Source of the DNA: Bacteroidales bacterium UBA3290
GTDB taxonomy: Bacteria; Bacteroidota; Bacteroidia; Bacteroidales; UBA932
Direction of reading: 5' to 3'
Assembly: GCA_002361615.1 (NCBI GenBank)
Contig: DETK01000031.1
Coordinates: 1-14,589 of the forward strand
DNA: 14,589 bases
The stretch's first letter is position 1; the number at the start of each line of letters is the position of its first letter. The notes beneath the pieces are model-generated. The model was not told where the DNA came from and ran no database searches. It saw only the letters and a list, made by a program, of their open reading frames with translations. Positions 1 to 7,055 of this stretch are shown one piece after another. The translations under genes and the position numbers were made by a program.

Positions 1-617
1 CCGCCGTACCAGGTGTTCAGGATCACCTGCTCGCGGGAAGTGACGTTGAAGGCCACGCAGGTATCGCTGCGCAGGCCGAGTTCCTGATAGTTCTCAACCT
101 TGGCCTTGGAGGCGCAGTAAACGACGAAGTCGGGCTCCTGGTCGAATTCCTTCTGGGTCTTGGGACGGATGAACATATTGGTCACGAAGTGGGCCTGCCA
201 GGCGACCTCCATGATGAAGCGGACCTTCATGCGGGTGTCGGCGTGGGTGCCGCAGAAACCGTCGACCACAAAGAGGCGTTTGCCGCTAAGCTGTTTCTGG
301 GCCATCTGCTTGACTTCTTTCCAGACTTTCTCCGACATCTTGTGGTTGTCGTTGGGATATTCTTCGGTCGTCCACCAGATCTCGCCCGGAGCACCTTCGC
401 GGGTGGTCTTGTCATAGACGATGTATTTGTCTTTGGGGCTGCGGCCGGTGAAGACGCCGGTCATCACGTTGATGGCGCCCAGCTCGGTGACGACACCTTT
501 GTCGTAGCCTTCCAGGCCGGGTTTCGTCTCCTCGTTGTAAAGGACTTCGTAGGTGGGGTTGTAGAGCACCTCGCGGGTGTTCTTGATTCCGTACTTTCTT
601 AAATTGAGGGTAGGCAT
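1..617 (-). CDS. pckA: Phosphoenolpyruvate carboxykinase (ATP), N-terminal part, cut by the window edge
   Basis: This encodes the first 205 residues of ATP-type PEP carboxykinase, which interconverts oxaloacetate plus ATP with PEP plus CO2; in fermentative Bacteroidota it often runs towards oxaloacetate and succinate. The gene begins at the ATG on the minus strand at 617 and is open to base 1. The start of the protein is MPTLNLRKYGIKN. TGVFTGRSPKDKY lies at residues 53-65; its Arg59 matches the substrate-binding Arg65 of the E. coli enzyme. VDGFCGTHADTRMKVRF follows at about 118-134, and NTWYGG closes the visible part, its Tyr204 matching E. coli Tyr207. The catalytic lysine, P-loop and metal ligands would lie beyond the window. 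A TATATTTG promoter element sits 36 bases upstream of the start. The gene is divergent from the acyl-CoA synthetase. I see no defect in the visible part. Confidence 0.95.
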   Translation of the reverse strand, partial: MPTLNLRKYGIKNTREVLYNPTYEVLYNEETKPGLEGYDKGVVTELGAINVMTGVFTGRSPKDKYIVYDKTTREGAPGEIWWTTEEYPNDNHKMSEKVWKEVKQMAQKQLSGKRLFVVDGFCGTHADTRMKVRFIMEVAWQAHFVTNMFIRPKTQKEFDQEPDFVVYCASKAKVENYQELGLRSDTCVAFNVTSREQVILNTWYG

Positions 618-652
618 GATATTATAGGTTTTACTATGAATTCTCCAATTCG

Positions 653-660
653 CAAATATA
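653..660 (-). promoter_or_regulatory. Bacteroidota -7 promoter element for pckA
   Basis: Minus-strand TATATTTG fits the Bacteroidota housekeeping -7 consensus TAnnTTTG. It would place transcription start near 646 and give a leader of about 29 bases before the pckA ATG. I see no clear -33 TTTG at the usual 19-21 base spacing, so the call rests on the -7 box and its position. Confidence 0.5.
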
Positions 661-703
661 TGTATTTTTTGTTGGAATAGGTGGTCCTTGCACAAAAAAT
701 CAT

Positions 704-711
704 TATATTTG
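704..711 (+). promoter_or_regulatory. Bacteroidota -7 promoter element for the acyl-CoA synthetase gene
   Basis: Plus-strand TATATTTG matches TAnnTTTG and is identical to the box facing the other way at 653-660. It predicts transcription start near 718, which makes a TTG start at 722 unlikely and favours an ATG at 737 or 746. No clear -33 element is visible. Confidence 0.5.
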
Positions 712-736
712 AGGACGCCATTTGATTACAAAAATT

Positions 737-2668
737 ATGCTAGATATGAAAGATTCAAGACCAACCATCATCGATTTCGTCGAGAAATACACGCATCAGT
801 TCGCCGGCAATGTCTATCTCCGTGAAAAAGTGGACGGTGTCTGGAAAGAGATCACCCAGGAACAGACTCGGAACGAAGCCCACCGCATCGGTGCGGGCCT
901 GATGGCCCTTGGCTTGGAAAAGGGCGACAAGATCGCCTTGCTCTCCGAGAGCCGGGCCATGTGGATCATGGCCGAGATCGGAGCGCTCTACGCCGGCGCC
1001 GTCGATGTCCCGCTTTCCGTCAACCTGGGCGAAGGACAGGACCTGGTCTTCCGCATCCGTCACTCCGAGACACAGTGGATCCTGGTATCGGGCAACCAGC
1101 TTCCCAAGATCCGCACCATCATCGCCGACTGCCCCGCCGTCAAGAAGATCATCGTGTTCGATGACACGGCCTTCAACTACGATACGCTGGAAGCGAATGA
1201 AATCCGGATGTCCGAAATCCAGCGGATGGGCGATGCGTTCCTGGCCGAACACCGCGATGCGTTCGAAGCCCGCTACCGTTCGATCGGTCCTGACGACTAC
1301 GCGAACATCAGTTACACTTCCGGCACGACGGCCGACCCGAAGGGCATCCTGCTCACGCACCGCAACTACACGGCCAACGTGGAGCAGGGGAGTTCGGTGA
1401 TCTCACTCAACGAGAACGAAGTGCTGCTGATCATCCTCCCGCTCGACCACTGCTTCGCCCATGTGGCCGGCATGTACACCATGATGTTCTACGGCGGCAG
1501 CATCGCCTTCGTGCCCATCGGCAAGAACGCGCTGGCCACGCTCAAGAACGTGCCCATGGCCATCAGGGAGACGCGGCCGCACGCCATGCTCTCCGTGCCG
1601 GCACTGGCCCGCAATTTCAAGAAAAACATCGAAAGCGGCATCAAGGCCAAAGGCCCGAAGGTGGAGAAACTCTTCAACTTCGCGGTCAGGAATGCCATCG
1701 CCTACAACAAGGAATACTACAATCGCGGCGGCCTGGACGTGGCCTGGCGCAAGCCGCTGATGGCGCTCTTCGACAAACTTATCTTCAAGCAGGTACGCGA
1801 GAGTTTCGGCGGGCGTATGCGCTTTTTCGTGGGCGGCGGCGCGTTGCTGGACATCGAGTTGCAGCGCTTTTTCTGCGCTGTGGGAATGCCCATGTTCCAG
1901 GGCTATGGCCTGACCGAGGCCACGCCGATCATCTGTGCCAATTCGGAAGGACACGCGATCTTCGGTTCTTCGGGCCGCCTCGTCAAGCCGATGGACTGCA
2001 AGATCTGCGATGAACAGGGCAACGAGGTGCCGCACGGCACCAAGGGAGAAATCGTCATCCGCGGCGAGAACGTGATGGCCGGCTACTGGAAGAATCCCAA
2101 GGCAACGGCCGACACGGTCATCGACGGCTGGCTCCACACCGGCGACATGGGCTACATCTGTCCCTGGGATCCGGAATTCCTCTACGTAGTGGGCCGCTTC
2201 AAGAGCCTGCTGATCTCGTCTGACGGTGAAAAGTATTCGCCTGAAGGTTTCGAGGACAGTCTGCCCGAGGTGTCTAAGTTCGTTTCGCAAGTGGTGCTGC
2301 ACAACAACCAGAATCCCTACACGGTGGTGATGATCGTTCCGGAGAAGGAGGCGCTCGCCGACTTCGTGAAGAAGCAGGGTCTCGATCCGCAGAGCCGTGA
2401 AGGCAAAGTCGCGATGTTGCAGAAGATCCAGTCTGAGATTGATTCCTATCGCACCGGCGGAGTCCATCAGGACCTCTTCCCGGATCGCTGGCTCCCCGCT
2501 GCCGTCATCATCTGCGACGAACCTTTCTCTATCGCCAACAAGATGATGAACTCCACGATGAAGATCGTCCGCGGCAAAGTCGAAGAACACTACGCCGACC
2601 GCCTCGCCTACGCCTACACCCCCGAAGGCAAACAACTCTTGAACGAGAAAAATATTGAATCTATTTAA
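737..2668 (+). CDS. Long-chain acyl-CoA synthetase (AMP-forming)
   Basis: This adenylate-forming ligase activates a fatty acid with ATP to an acyl-AMP and then to acyl-CoA for lipid synthesis or degradation. From the ATG at 737 it has 643 residues, the usual length of the FadD15-like long-chain group. Visible core motifs are YTSGTTADPKG at about 193-203 (A3 P-loop), QGYGLTEATP at 388-397 (A5), GWLHTGD at about 464-470 (A7) and VVGRFKSLLISSDGEKYSP at about 484-502 (A8 hinge). The C-terminal STMKIVR near 606-612 supplies the probable catalytic lysine. No transmembrane segment is obvious. Start: 737 has an A-rich upstream, 746 (MKDSRPTI) is almost as good, and TTG at 722 lies too close to the predicted transcription start. 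Gene-specific substrate chain length cannot be read from the sequence. It appears to be transcribed alone. Confidence 0.9.
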   Translation: MLDMKDSRPTIIDFVEKYTHQFAGNVYLREKVDGVWKEITQEQTRNEAHRIGAGLMALGLEKGDKIALLSESRAMWIMAEIGALYAGAVDVPLSVNLGEGQDLVFRIRHSETQWILVSGNQLPKIRTIIADCPAVKKIIVFDDTAFNYDTLEANEIRMSEIQRMGDAFLAEHRDAFEARYRSIGPDDYANISYTSGTTADPKGILLTHRNYTANVEQGSSVISLNENEVLLIILPLDHCFAHVAGMYTMMFYGGSIAFVPIGKNALATLKNVPMAIRETRPHAMLSVPALARNFKKNIESGIKAKGPKVEKLFNFAVRNAIAYNKEYYNRGGLDVAWRKPLMALFDKLIFKQVRESFGGRMRFFVGGGALLDIELQRFFCAVGMPMFQGYGLTEATPIICANSEGHAIFGSSGRLVKPMDCKICDEQGNEVPHGTKGEIVIRGENVMAGYWKNPKATADTVIDGWLHTGDMGYICPWDPEFLYVVGRFKSLLISSDGEKYSPEGFEDSLPEVSKFVSQVVLHNNQNPYTVVMIVPEKEALADFVKKQGLDPQSREGKVAMLQKIQSEIDSYRTGGVHQDLFPDRWLPAAVIICDEPFSIANKMMNSTMKIVRGKVEEHYADRLAYAYTPEGKQLLNEKNIESI

Positions 2669-2717
2669 TGATAACGCATTGTTACAAAAAGTGTTACGTA
2701 AATACCGACAGATACAG

Positions 2718-2731
2718 GCGCCTTCAGGCGC
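2718..2731. repeat. Short perfect inverted repeat (GCGCC, loop TTCA)
   Basis: GCGCC at 2718-2722 pairs with GGCGC at 2727-2731 around a TTCA tetraloop; a G-T wobble (2717-2732) extends it by one. It is not followed by a T run, so it is not a standard intrinsic terminator. It sits 49 bases after the acyl-CoA synthetase stop. Confidence 0.45.
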
Positions 2732-2808
2732 TAGCGGAGGCCGTGAGGGTTAGCTTGTGTAATGGCAGGCCGTAGCGGCGGGGTTTACTCCCAAGGGTCG
2801 TGCTCTCG

Positions 2809-2851
2809 CCTATGGCTCGGGTGGGGCAGCGCCCCAGTAACTCGGCCATGG
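2809..2851 (+). repeat. Long imperfect stem-loop upstream of recQ
   Basis: The inner stem TGGGGC (2822-2827) pairs with GCCCCA (2831-2836) around AGC. The outer arms 2809-2821 and 2841-2851 also pair, with single-base bulges at 2811 and 2817, a G-T pair and a small bulge at 2837-2840, giving about 17 pairs in all. The outer 3' arm shares bases 2846-2851 with the downstream terminator-like hairpin, so the two folds exclude each other. Confidence 0.4.
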
Positions 2852-2867
2852 CCGGCCATGGGTTTTT
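2846..2867 (+). terminator. Terminator-like palindrome followed by T5
   Basis: CCATGG at 2846-2851 pairs with CCATGG at 2856-2861 around CCGG (the whole 16 bases form a perfect palindrome). G and then TTTTT at 2863-2867 follow. It has the shape of an intrinsic terminator read rightwards, about 180 bases after the acyl-CoA synthetase stop. The T run is short, so efficiency is uncertain. Confidence 0.4.
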
Positions 2868-2908
2868 GATCCGATACTTGTGCGCTATAATGCGATTCAA
2901 AACAGATT

Positions 2909-4630
2909 ATGCTTGAGACGCTAAAGATATATTGGGGGTATGACCGGTTTCGGCCGATGCAGGAGGAGATTGTTTCCGAGGCGTTGGCCGGGAGGGATGT
3001 GCTGGCGATCCTGCCGACCGGGGGCGGGAAGTCCATCTGTTTCCAGGTGCCGGCGATGATGCGCCCCGGGATTTGCCTGGTTGTTTCGCCGCTCATCGCC
3101 CTGATGAAAGACCAGGTCCAGAATCTGCGCGACCGCGGGATTCCGGCGTTGGCCGTCTATTCCGGAATGACATATCGCGAGATCGACATCACCCTCGACA
3201 ACGCCGTTTACGGCGACTATAAATTCCTTTACGTTTCGCCCGAGCGCCTGCGCACCGAACTGTTCCAGACGCGACTGAGCCGGATGAATGTGAGCTTCAT
3301 CGTCGTAGATGAAGCGCATTGCATCTCGCAGTGGGGTTACGATTTCCGTCCTGATTATCTGGTGATCGCCGATATCCGCAAGATTGTCGGCACTGCGGTG
3401 CCGGTGGTCGCCTTGACGGCGACGGCGACCCCGCAGGTGGCCGGCGACATCATGGAGCGGCTCGGCTTCCGCAGCCCGAATCTGCTGCGGGGCGATTTCG
3501 CGCGTCCCAACCTCTCGTATGTCTTCCGTGAAACGGACAACAAGATGGGCCAGTTGCTCAAAGTGTGCCGTGGTGTCGAAGGCAGCGGAATCGTCTATGT
3601 ATCGCGGCGCAAGAGCGCCGAAGACATCGCCGCGTTCCTGCATGCGCAGGGTCTGGTCGCCGAAGCCTACCATGCGGGGATGCCGCGCGAGGAACGCAGC
3701 CGCATCCAGGATGCCTGGAAAAGCGGCGAGACGCGCATCATCGTTTCGACCAACGCCTTCGGCATGGGCATCGATAAGCCAGACGTCCGTTTCGTGTGCC
3801 ACTATGACATGCCTGACACCCTGGAAGGCTATTTCCAGGAAGCTGGACGGGCGGGGCGCGACGGGGAGCCCGCCTATGCGGTCCTGCTCTGGAACCGGAC
3901 CGACGTGCAGCGGCTCCGCCAGACCGTGCGGGCGATGTATCCGCCCCTCGACTATATCCGCGATATCTATCAGAAAGTCCATGTGTATCTGGGCTTTGCC
4001 TATGAAGAAGGGAAGGGGGCCAGCGCGAAGTTCGAACTCGAGAAGTTTGCGCAGCACTTCCGCCTGCACGCCCGGACGGCCTACCATGCCATCAAGTATC
4101 TCGAGACAGCGGGCTATTGGACGCTGACCGAGACCCTGCAGATTCCGGCGAAGATCCAGTTCACCGTATCGCGCGACGAACTCTACCGGGTGCAGCTGGG
4201 CAGCGTCGAAACCGACCGCTTCGTGAAGCTGCTGCTCCGGATGTACACGGGCCTGTTTACCGAGTACGTGCCCATCGACGAGCACAAGATCGCCGCTGCC
4301 GGACGCTATGCTGCCGACGTGGTGGTGGAAAAACTCCGCCAACTGTCGCGCCGCCAGCTGCTCAAATACATCCCAGCCATCAACGCGCCCATGCTCTGCC
4401 TGAACTATGAGCGCCTGGACGACCGCAACCTCCGCCTTCCCAAAAACGAATACGACGAGCGCCTCAGCCGCCGGATCGGCCGCCTGGATGCGCTGGTCGC
4501 GCTGGTGGAGAACGATGCCGAGTGCCGCTGCCTGCAGATGTACCGCTATTTCGGTATCGAGGGCGGCAAGCCCTGCGGCCGCTGCGACGTGTGCCTTGCC
4601 CGTAAACGGACAGGCAAAGGCGGCGAATAG
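2909..4630 (+). CDS. recQ: RecQ-family ATP-dependent DNA helicase, short form without HRDC
   Basis: This is a superfamily 2, 3'-5' DNA helicase of the RecQ family, acting in recombination and repair of stalled forks. It has 573 residues from the ATG at 2909. The core shows the N-terminal aromatic region (YDRFRPMQEEIV), Walker A TGGGKS at 37-42, VVDEAHCISQWGYDFRPDY at 132-150 with DEAH at 134-137, ALTATAT at 168-174, STNAFGMGIDKPDVR at 280-294, and motif VI QEAGRAGRDG at 310-319. A helical, winged-helix-like stretch occupies roughly 350-530. Cysteines at 539, 541, 556, 559 and 562 (the last three in CGRCDVC) form a zinc cluster near the extreme C-terminus. In E. coli RecQ the zinc cluster follows the helicase core directly and an HRDC domain ends the protein; neither holds here. 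The gene ends 40 bases before the next start. Confidence 0.92.
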   Translation: MLETLKIYWGYDRFRPMQEEIVSEALAGRDVLAILPTGGGKSICFQVPAMMRPGICLVVSPLIALMKDQVQNLRDRGIPALAVYSGMTYREIDITLDNAVYGDYKFLYVSPERLRTELFQTRLSRMNVSFIVVDEAHCISQWGYDFRPDYLVIADIRKIVGTAVPVVALTATATPQVAGDIMERLGFRSPNLLRGDFARPNLSYVFRETDNKMGQLLKVCRGVEGSGIVYVSRRKSAEDIAAFLHAQGLVAEAYHAGMPREERSRIQDAWKSGETRIIVSTNAFGMGIDKPDVRFVCHYDMPDTLEGYFQEAGRAGRDGEPAYAVLLWNRTDVQRLRQTVRAMYPPLDYIRDIYQKVHVYLGFAYEEGKGASAKFELEKFAQHFRLHARTAYHAIKYLETAGYWTLTETLQIPAKIQFTVSRDELYRVQLGSVETDRFVKLLLRMYTGLFTEYVPIDEHKIAAAGRYAADVVVEKLRQLSRRQLLKYIPAINAPMLCLNYERLDDRNLRLPKNEYDERLSRRIGRLDALVALVENDAECRCLQMYRYFGIEGGKPCGRCDVCLARKRTGKGGE

Positions 4631-4642
4631 GCAAAAAATGAT

Positions 4643-4650
4643 TAGCTTTG
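4643..4650 (+). promoter_or_regulatory. Bacteroidota -7 promoter element for the rfbD-like gene
   Basis: TAGCTTTG matches TAnnTTTG. It lies in the 40-base gap after recQ and predicts transcription start near 4657, which supports ATG 4671 over the in-frame ATG at 4638. No good -33 box is seen. Confidence 0.45.
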
Positions 4651-4670
4651 CAGGAAATACGCGCGAAGCC

Positions 4671-5570
4671 ATGAACATCCTTGTCACTGGAGCCAACGGA
4701 CAACTCGGAAGCGAACTGCGGATCGTCTCCGCAGCATCGCCCGACAAGTATATCTTCACCGACGTGAACGATGTGCCCGGCGTGGAAACGGAGAAGCTCG
4801 ACATCACGGATCCGGAGGCCATCCGTGCGATGGTGCGCAGCCGGCAGATCGATGCCATCGTCAACTGCGCCGCCTATACCAACGTGGATGCCGCAGAAGA
4901 CAATTACGAGCTGGCGCACCTGCTCAACGCTACCGCCGTCGGCCATCTGGCATCCGTAATGCAGGAAACGGGCGGCTTGCTGGTTCACATCAGCACCGAC
5001 TACGTGTTCGGCGGAGATCCCTACAACACGCCTTGCCGCGAAGACCAGAAAGGGACACCTACCGGTGTTTACGGTCTGACAAAACTGCAGGGCGAAGAGG
5101 CTGTCCTGAAAAGCGGATGCCGGCACCTGATCATCCGTACCGGCTGGCTCTACAGCGAGTTCGGCAAGAACTTCGTGAAGACCATGCTTCAGCTCACGGC
5201 CACGCGTCCGCAGCTCCAGGTCGTTTTCGACCAGACCGGAACGCCCACGTATGCGCACGACTTGGCCCGTGCGATCTTCGAGATTCTGTCCGACCGGCGC
5301 TATGAGGGCCGCGAAGGCATCTACAACTACAGCAACGAAGGAGTCTGCAGCTGGTTCGACTTTGCCAGGCAGATTGCCGCGCTCTCAGGCCATACGGATT
5401 GCGTCATCCGCCCTTGTCATAGCGATGAGTTCCCGAGCAAAGTGCGCAGACCGGCCTATTCCGTGCTCGACAAGACACGGATCAAAGAGACTTTCGGCCT
5501 TGCCATTCCGTACTGGATGGATTCCCTGAGGACCTGCCTCGCCCGGATGGGCGCGTTACAACAGGGGTGA
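4671..5570 (+). CDS. rfbD: dTDP-4-dehydrorhamnose reductase (RmlD/RfbD family)
   Basis: This NAD(P)H-dependent extended short-chain dehydrogenase would catalyse the last step of dTDP-L-rhamnose synthesis, reducing dTDP-4-dehydro-L-rhamnose for cell-surface polysaccharide. It has 299 residues. The protein opens with MNILVTGANGQLGSEL, the nucleotide-binding GxxGxxG at Gly7, Gly10 and Gly13. NCAAYTNVDAAE at 65-76, STDYVFGG at 108-115 and the catalytic YGLTK with Tyr134 and Lys138 are typical of RmlD. RTGWLYSEFGKNFVKTM and DQTGTPTYAHDLA are also family signatures. Frame continues upstream into recQ, but the promoter element at 4643-4650 and the position of the Rossmann motif fix the start at 4671. 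No rmlA, rmlB or rmlC is beside it, so it stands alone here. It overlaps the convergent cardiolipin synthase gene by 15 bases. Confidence 0.92.
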   Translation: MNILVTGANGQLGSELRIVSAASPDKYIFTDVNDVPGVETEKLDITDPEAIRAMVRSRQIDAIVNCAAYTNVDAAEDNYELAHLLNATAVGHLASVMQETGGLLVHISTDYVFGGDPYNTPCREDQKGTPTGVYGLTKLQGEEAVLKSGCRHLIIRTGWLYSEFGKNFVKTMLQLTATRPQLQVVFDQTGTPTYAHDLARAIFEILSDRRYEGREGIYNYSNEGVCSWFDFARQIAALSGHTDCVIRPCHSDEFPSKVRRPAYSVLDKTRIKETFGLAIPYWMDSLRTCLARMGALQQG

Positions 5571-6959
5571 GAAGAGCCGGGCCAGCGATTCTTTCAGCTT
5601 TTCGAACGGAGAACGTTTTTTCCATTGCGCCAGCTCTACGAGTTCTGCGCCTTCCCGGTCTTTGCAGAACGCCTCTTTCATCTGAAGGGCGAGTTCCCGG
5701 TCATATACGTAGGCATTGATTTCAAAATCGAGCGTGTAACTGCGCACGTCCACATTGGTCGATCCAATGGTGGTGAAACTGTCGTCGGACACGACGGTTT
5801 TCGAATGGAGGAAGCCTTTCCGGTAGAACCAGATTTTCACGCCAGCTCCCAAAGCCTCAGCTACATAGGACCGGGATGCCAGCGCGACGAGGGGGCCGTT
5901 GTCGGTACGCCAGGGAATCATCACCTGGACGTCCACGCCCGAAAGGGCAGCGTTCTTGAGCGCCAGCATCACGGACGCCGTGGGGATAAAATAGGGCGTC
6001 TGGATATAGACATAGGAGCGGGCATTGGAGAGCAACTGGACGAATCCCTGCATGGCTACGTTCCATTCGTCCATAGGGCCCGATGAAATGATCTGGACGG
6101 ATTTTTCGCCCGAGGCGGGGATGGCGGGATAGTACCGGGGCAGGCTGAGCAGTTCTCCGCTGGAGAAGCGCCAGTCCGTGAGGAAGGCCGTTTGAAGTTC
6201 AGCTACGGCAGGGCCTTCCACGCGCAGGTGCGTGTCGCGCCAAGGGCCCCAGGAAAGGCCGTCGCCGTAGCGCTTGGCGATGTTCATGCCGCCCAGATAG
6301 CCTACTTTTCCGTCGATGACGACCACCTTGCGGTGGTTGCGGAAATTGGTGTCGGGCGAAAGGAAAGGGATTGTCAGGGCGATGAAGGGTTCGACCTGGA
6401 TGCCCGCTTTCTTGAGTTCGCGGTAGAATTTGCGGCGGGGCAGGTTTGCCAGGTCGTCATATTGCACGCGGACGGCGACGCCTTCCGCCACCTTGCGCTT
6501 GAGCACCGCTGCGACGCGCAGGCCGGCCGCATCGTTCTCGAATTTGAAGAATTCGAAGTGGATGTGGTCGCGTGCAAGTTCCATATCCCTGACCAGGTCG
6601 TCGAGCATCGGGTAGAAAGCCAGGTAGGGCTTGAGCGCATTCCCGCCGACCGGGCTGGACTGGTTCATCTCGTCTATCAGAGCGACGAGGCGCTGGTATT
6701 CGCCGGGCACATCTGCGGGATTACCGGCCTGCGCCTGGCGGGTCAGCTGCTTCAAGGCTGCACTTTCTTCCTTGGGAATGAGCCGCCTTCGACTGGGTCG
6801 ATGCCCGATCAGGAAGTAGAGCACCAGTCCGACTACCGGCAGGAAAATGATGACCAGGACCCAGACCAGGGTCTGGACCGGGTGCTGGTTCTCGGCGATG
6901 ATGTAGATGATGGTTCCTACCAGCGCCAGGAAAAGCAGGATGGATAGATATACATTCAC
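5556..6959 (-). CDS. cls: Cardiolipin synthase (phospholipase D superfamily)
   Basis: This membrane enzyme makes cardiolipin from phosphatidylglycerol, with either a second phosphatidylglycerol or another phospholipid as donor. From GTG 6959 it has 467 residues, normal for the family. Two N-terminal membrane segments cover about residues 4-22 and 29-52, with AENQHPVQTLVW between them, followed by a basic stop (HRPSRRR). Two HKD motifs are intact: HRKVVVID starting at His209 and HSKTVVSD starting at His385, each followed by the expected Gly/Asn (GGMN and GSTN). Start is uncertain: no ATG precedes the first membrane segment, so the choices are GTG 6959, which fits the usual length of the N-terminus, or TTG 6995, which adds 12 residues. 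It is divergent from the steroid operon and convergent with rfbD. Confidence 0.92.
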   Translation of the reverse strand: MNVYLSILLFLALVGTIIYIIAENQHPVQTLVWVLVIIFLPVVGLVLYFLIGHRPSRRRLIPKEESAALKQLTRQAQAGNPADVPGEYQRLVALIDEMNQSSPVGGNALKPYLAFYPMLDDLVRDMELARDHIHFEFFKFENDAAGLRVAAVLKRKVAEGVAVRVQYDDLANLPRRKFYRELKKAGIQVEPFIALTIPFLSPDTNFRNHRKVVVIDGKVGYLGGMNIAKRYGDGLSWGPWRDTHLRVEGPAVAELQTAFLTDWRFSSGELLSLPRYYPAIPASGEKSVQIISSGPMDEWNVAMQGFVQLLSNARSYVYIQTPYFIPTASVMLALKNAALSGVDVQVMIPWRTDNGPLVALASRSYVAEALGAGVKIWFYRKGFLHSKTVVSDDSFTTIGSTNVDVRSYTLDFEINAYVYDRELALQMKEAFCKDREGAELVELAQWKKRSPFEKLKESLARLFSPLL

Positions 6960-7031
6960 AAATGTAAAAGTAACGATTTCCCGGGAAACTGCCAAACCGG
7001 AGCATGCCGGGGATTATTTGCATTTATTGTC

Positions 7032-7039
7032 TATCTTTG
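7032..7039 (+). promoter_or_regulatory. Bacteroidota -7 promoter element for the steroid-type operon
   Basis: TATCTTTG matches TAnnTTTG in the short gap divergent from cls. It predicts transcription start near 7046, so the GTG at 7044 cannot be the start and ATG 7056 is preferred, with a leader of about 10 bases. A TTTG at 7017-7020 is too close (11 bases) to be a standard -33 box. Confidence 0.5.
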
Positions 7040-7055
7040 TATCGTGAACGAAAAC

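Larger units (their letters stand above)
2669..2908. other. 240-base intergenic region with dense inverted repeats
   Basis: No credible coding sequence is present. It contains GCGCC-TTCA-GGCGC at 2718-2731, two AGGCCGT copies at 2738-2744 and 2767-2773, a long imperfect hairpin at 2809-2851, and the palindrome CCATGGCCGGCCATGG at 2846-2861 followed by five T. It may be a terminator region for the upstream gene, a dispersed repeat, or a structured leader of recQ; sequence alone does not decide. Its base composition is mixed: AT-rich at the left edge, GC-rich in the middle. Confidence 0.6.

Noticed and set aside
755..2635. Long minus-strand frames (201 and 410 codons) opposite the acyl-CoA synthetase
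   Set aside because: They mirror a gene with all adenylation motifs intact and show no domain of their own.
2886..2891. TATAAT just before recQ, resembling a sigma-70 -10 box
   Set aside because: Bacteroidota do not use this consensus, and no -35 box lies at a suitable distance.
4407..4670. In-frame extension of the rfbD-like gene back into recQ
   Set aside because: The extra 88 residues are arginine- and alanine-rich out-of-frame recQ sequence, and the Rossmann motif needs to be at the N-terminus.
2921..4864. A 647-codon open frame on the minus strand, opposite recQ and the start of rfbD
   Set aside because: Composition is low in recognisable motifs, and it lies opposite an intact RecQ helicase; it is a codon-bias shadow.
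6959..6966. Minus-strand TACATTTG, a match to TAnnTTTG, at the start of cls
   Set aside because: Transcription would begin inside the first codons and no start codon follows before the membrane segments, so it is probably a chance match.
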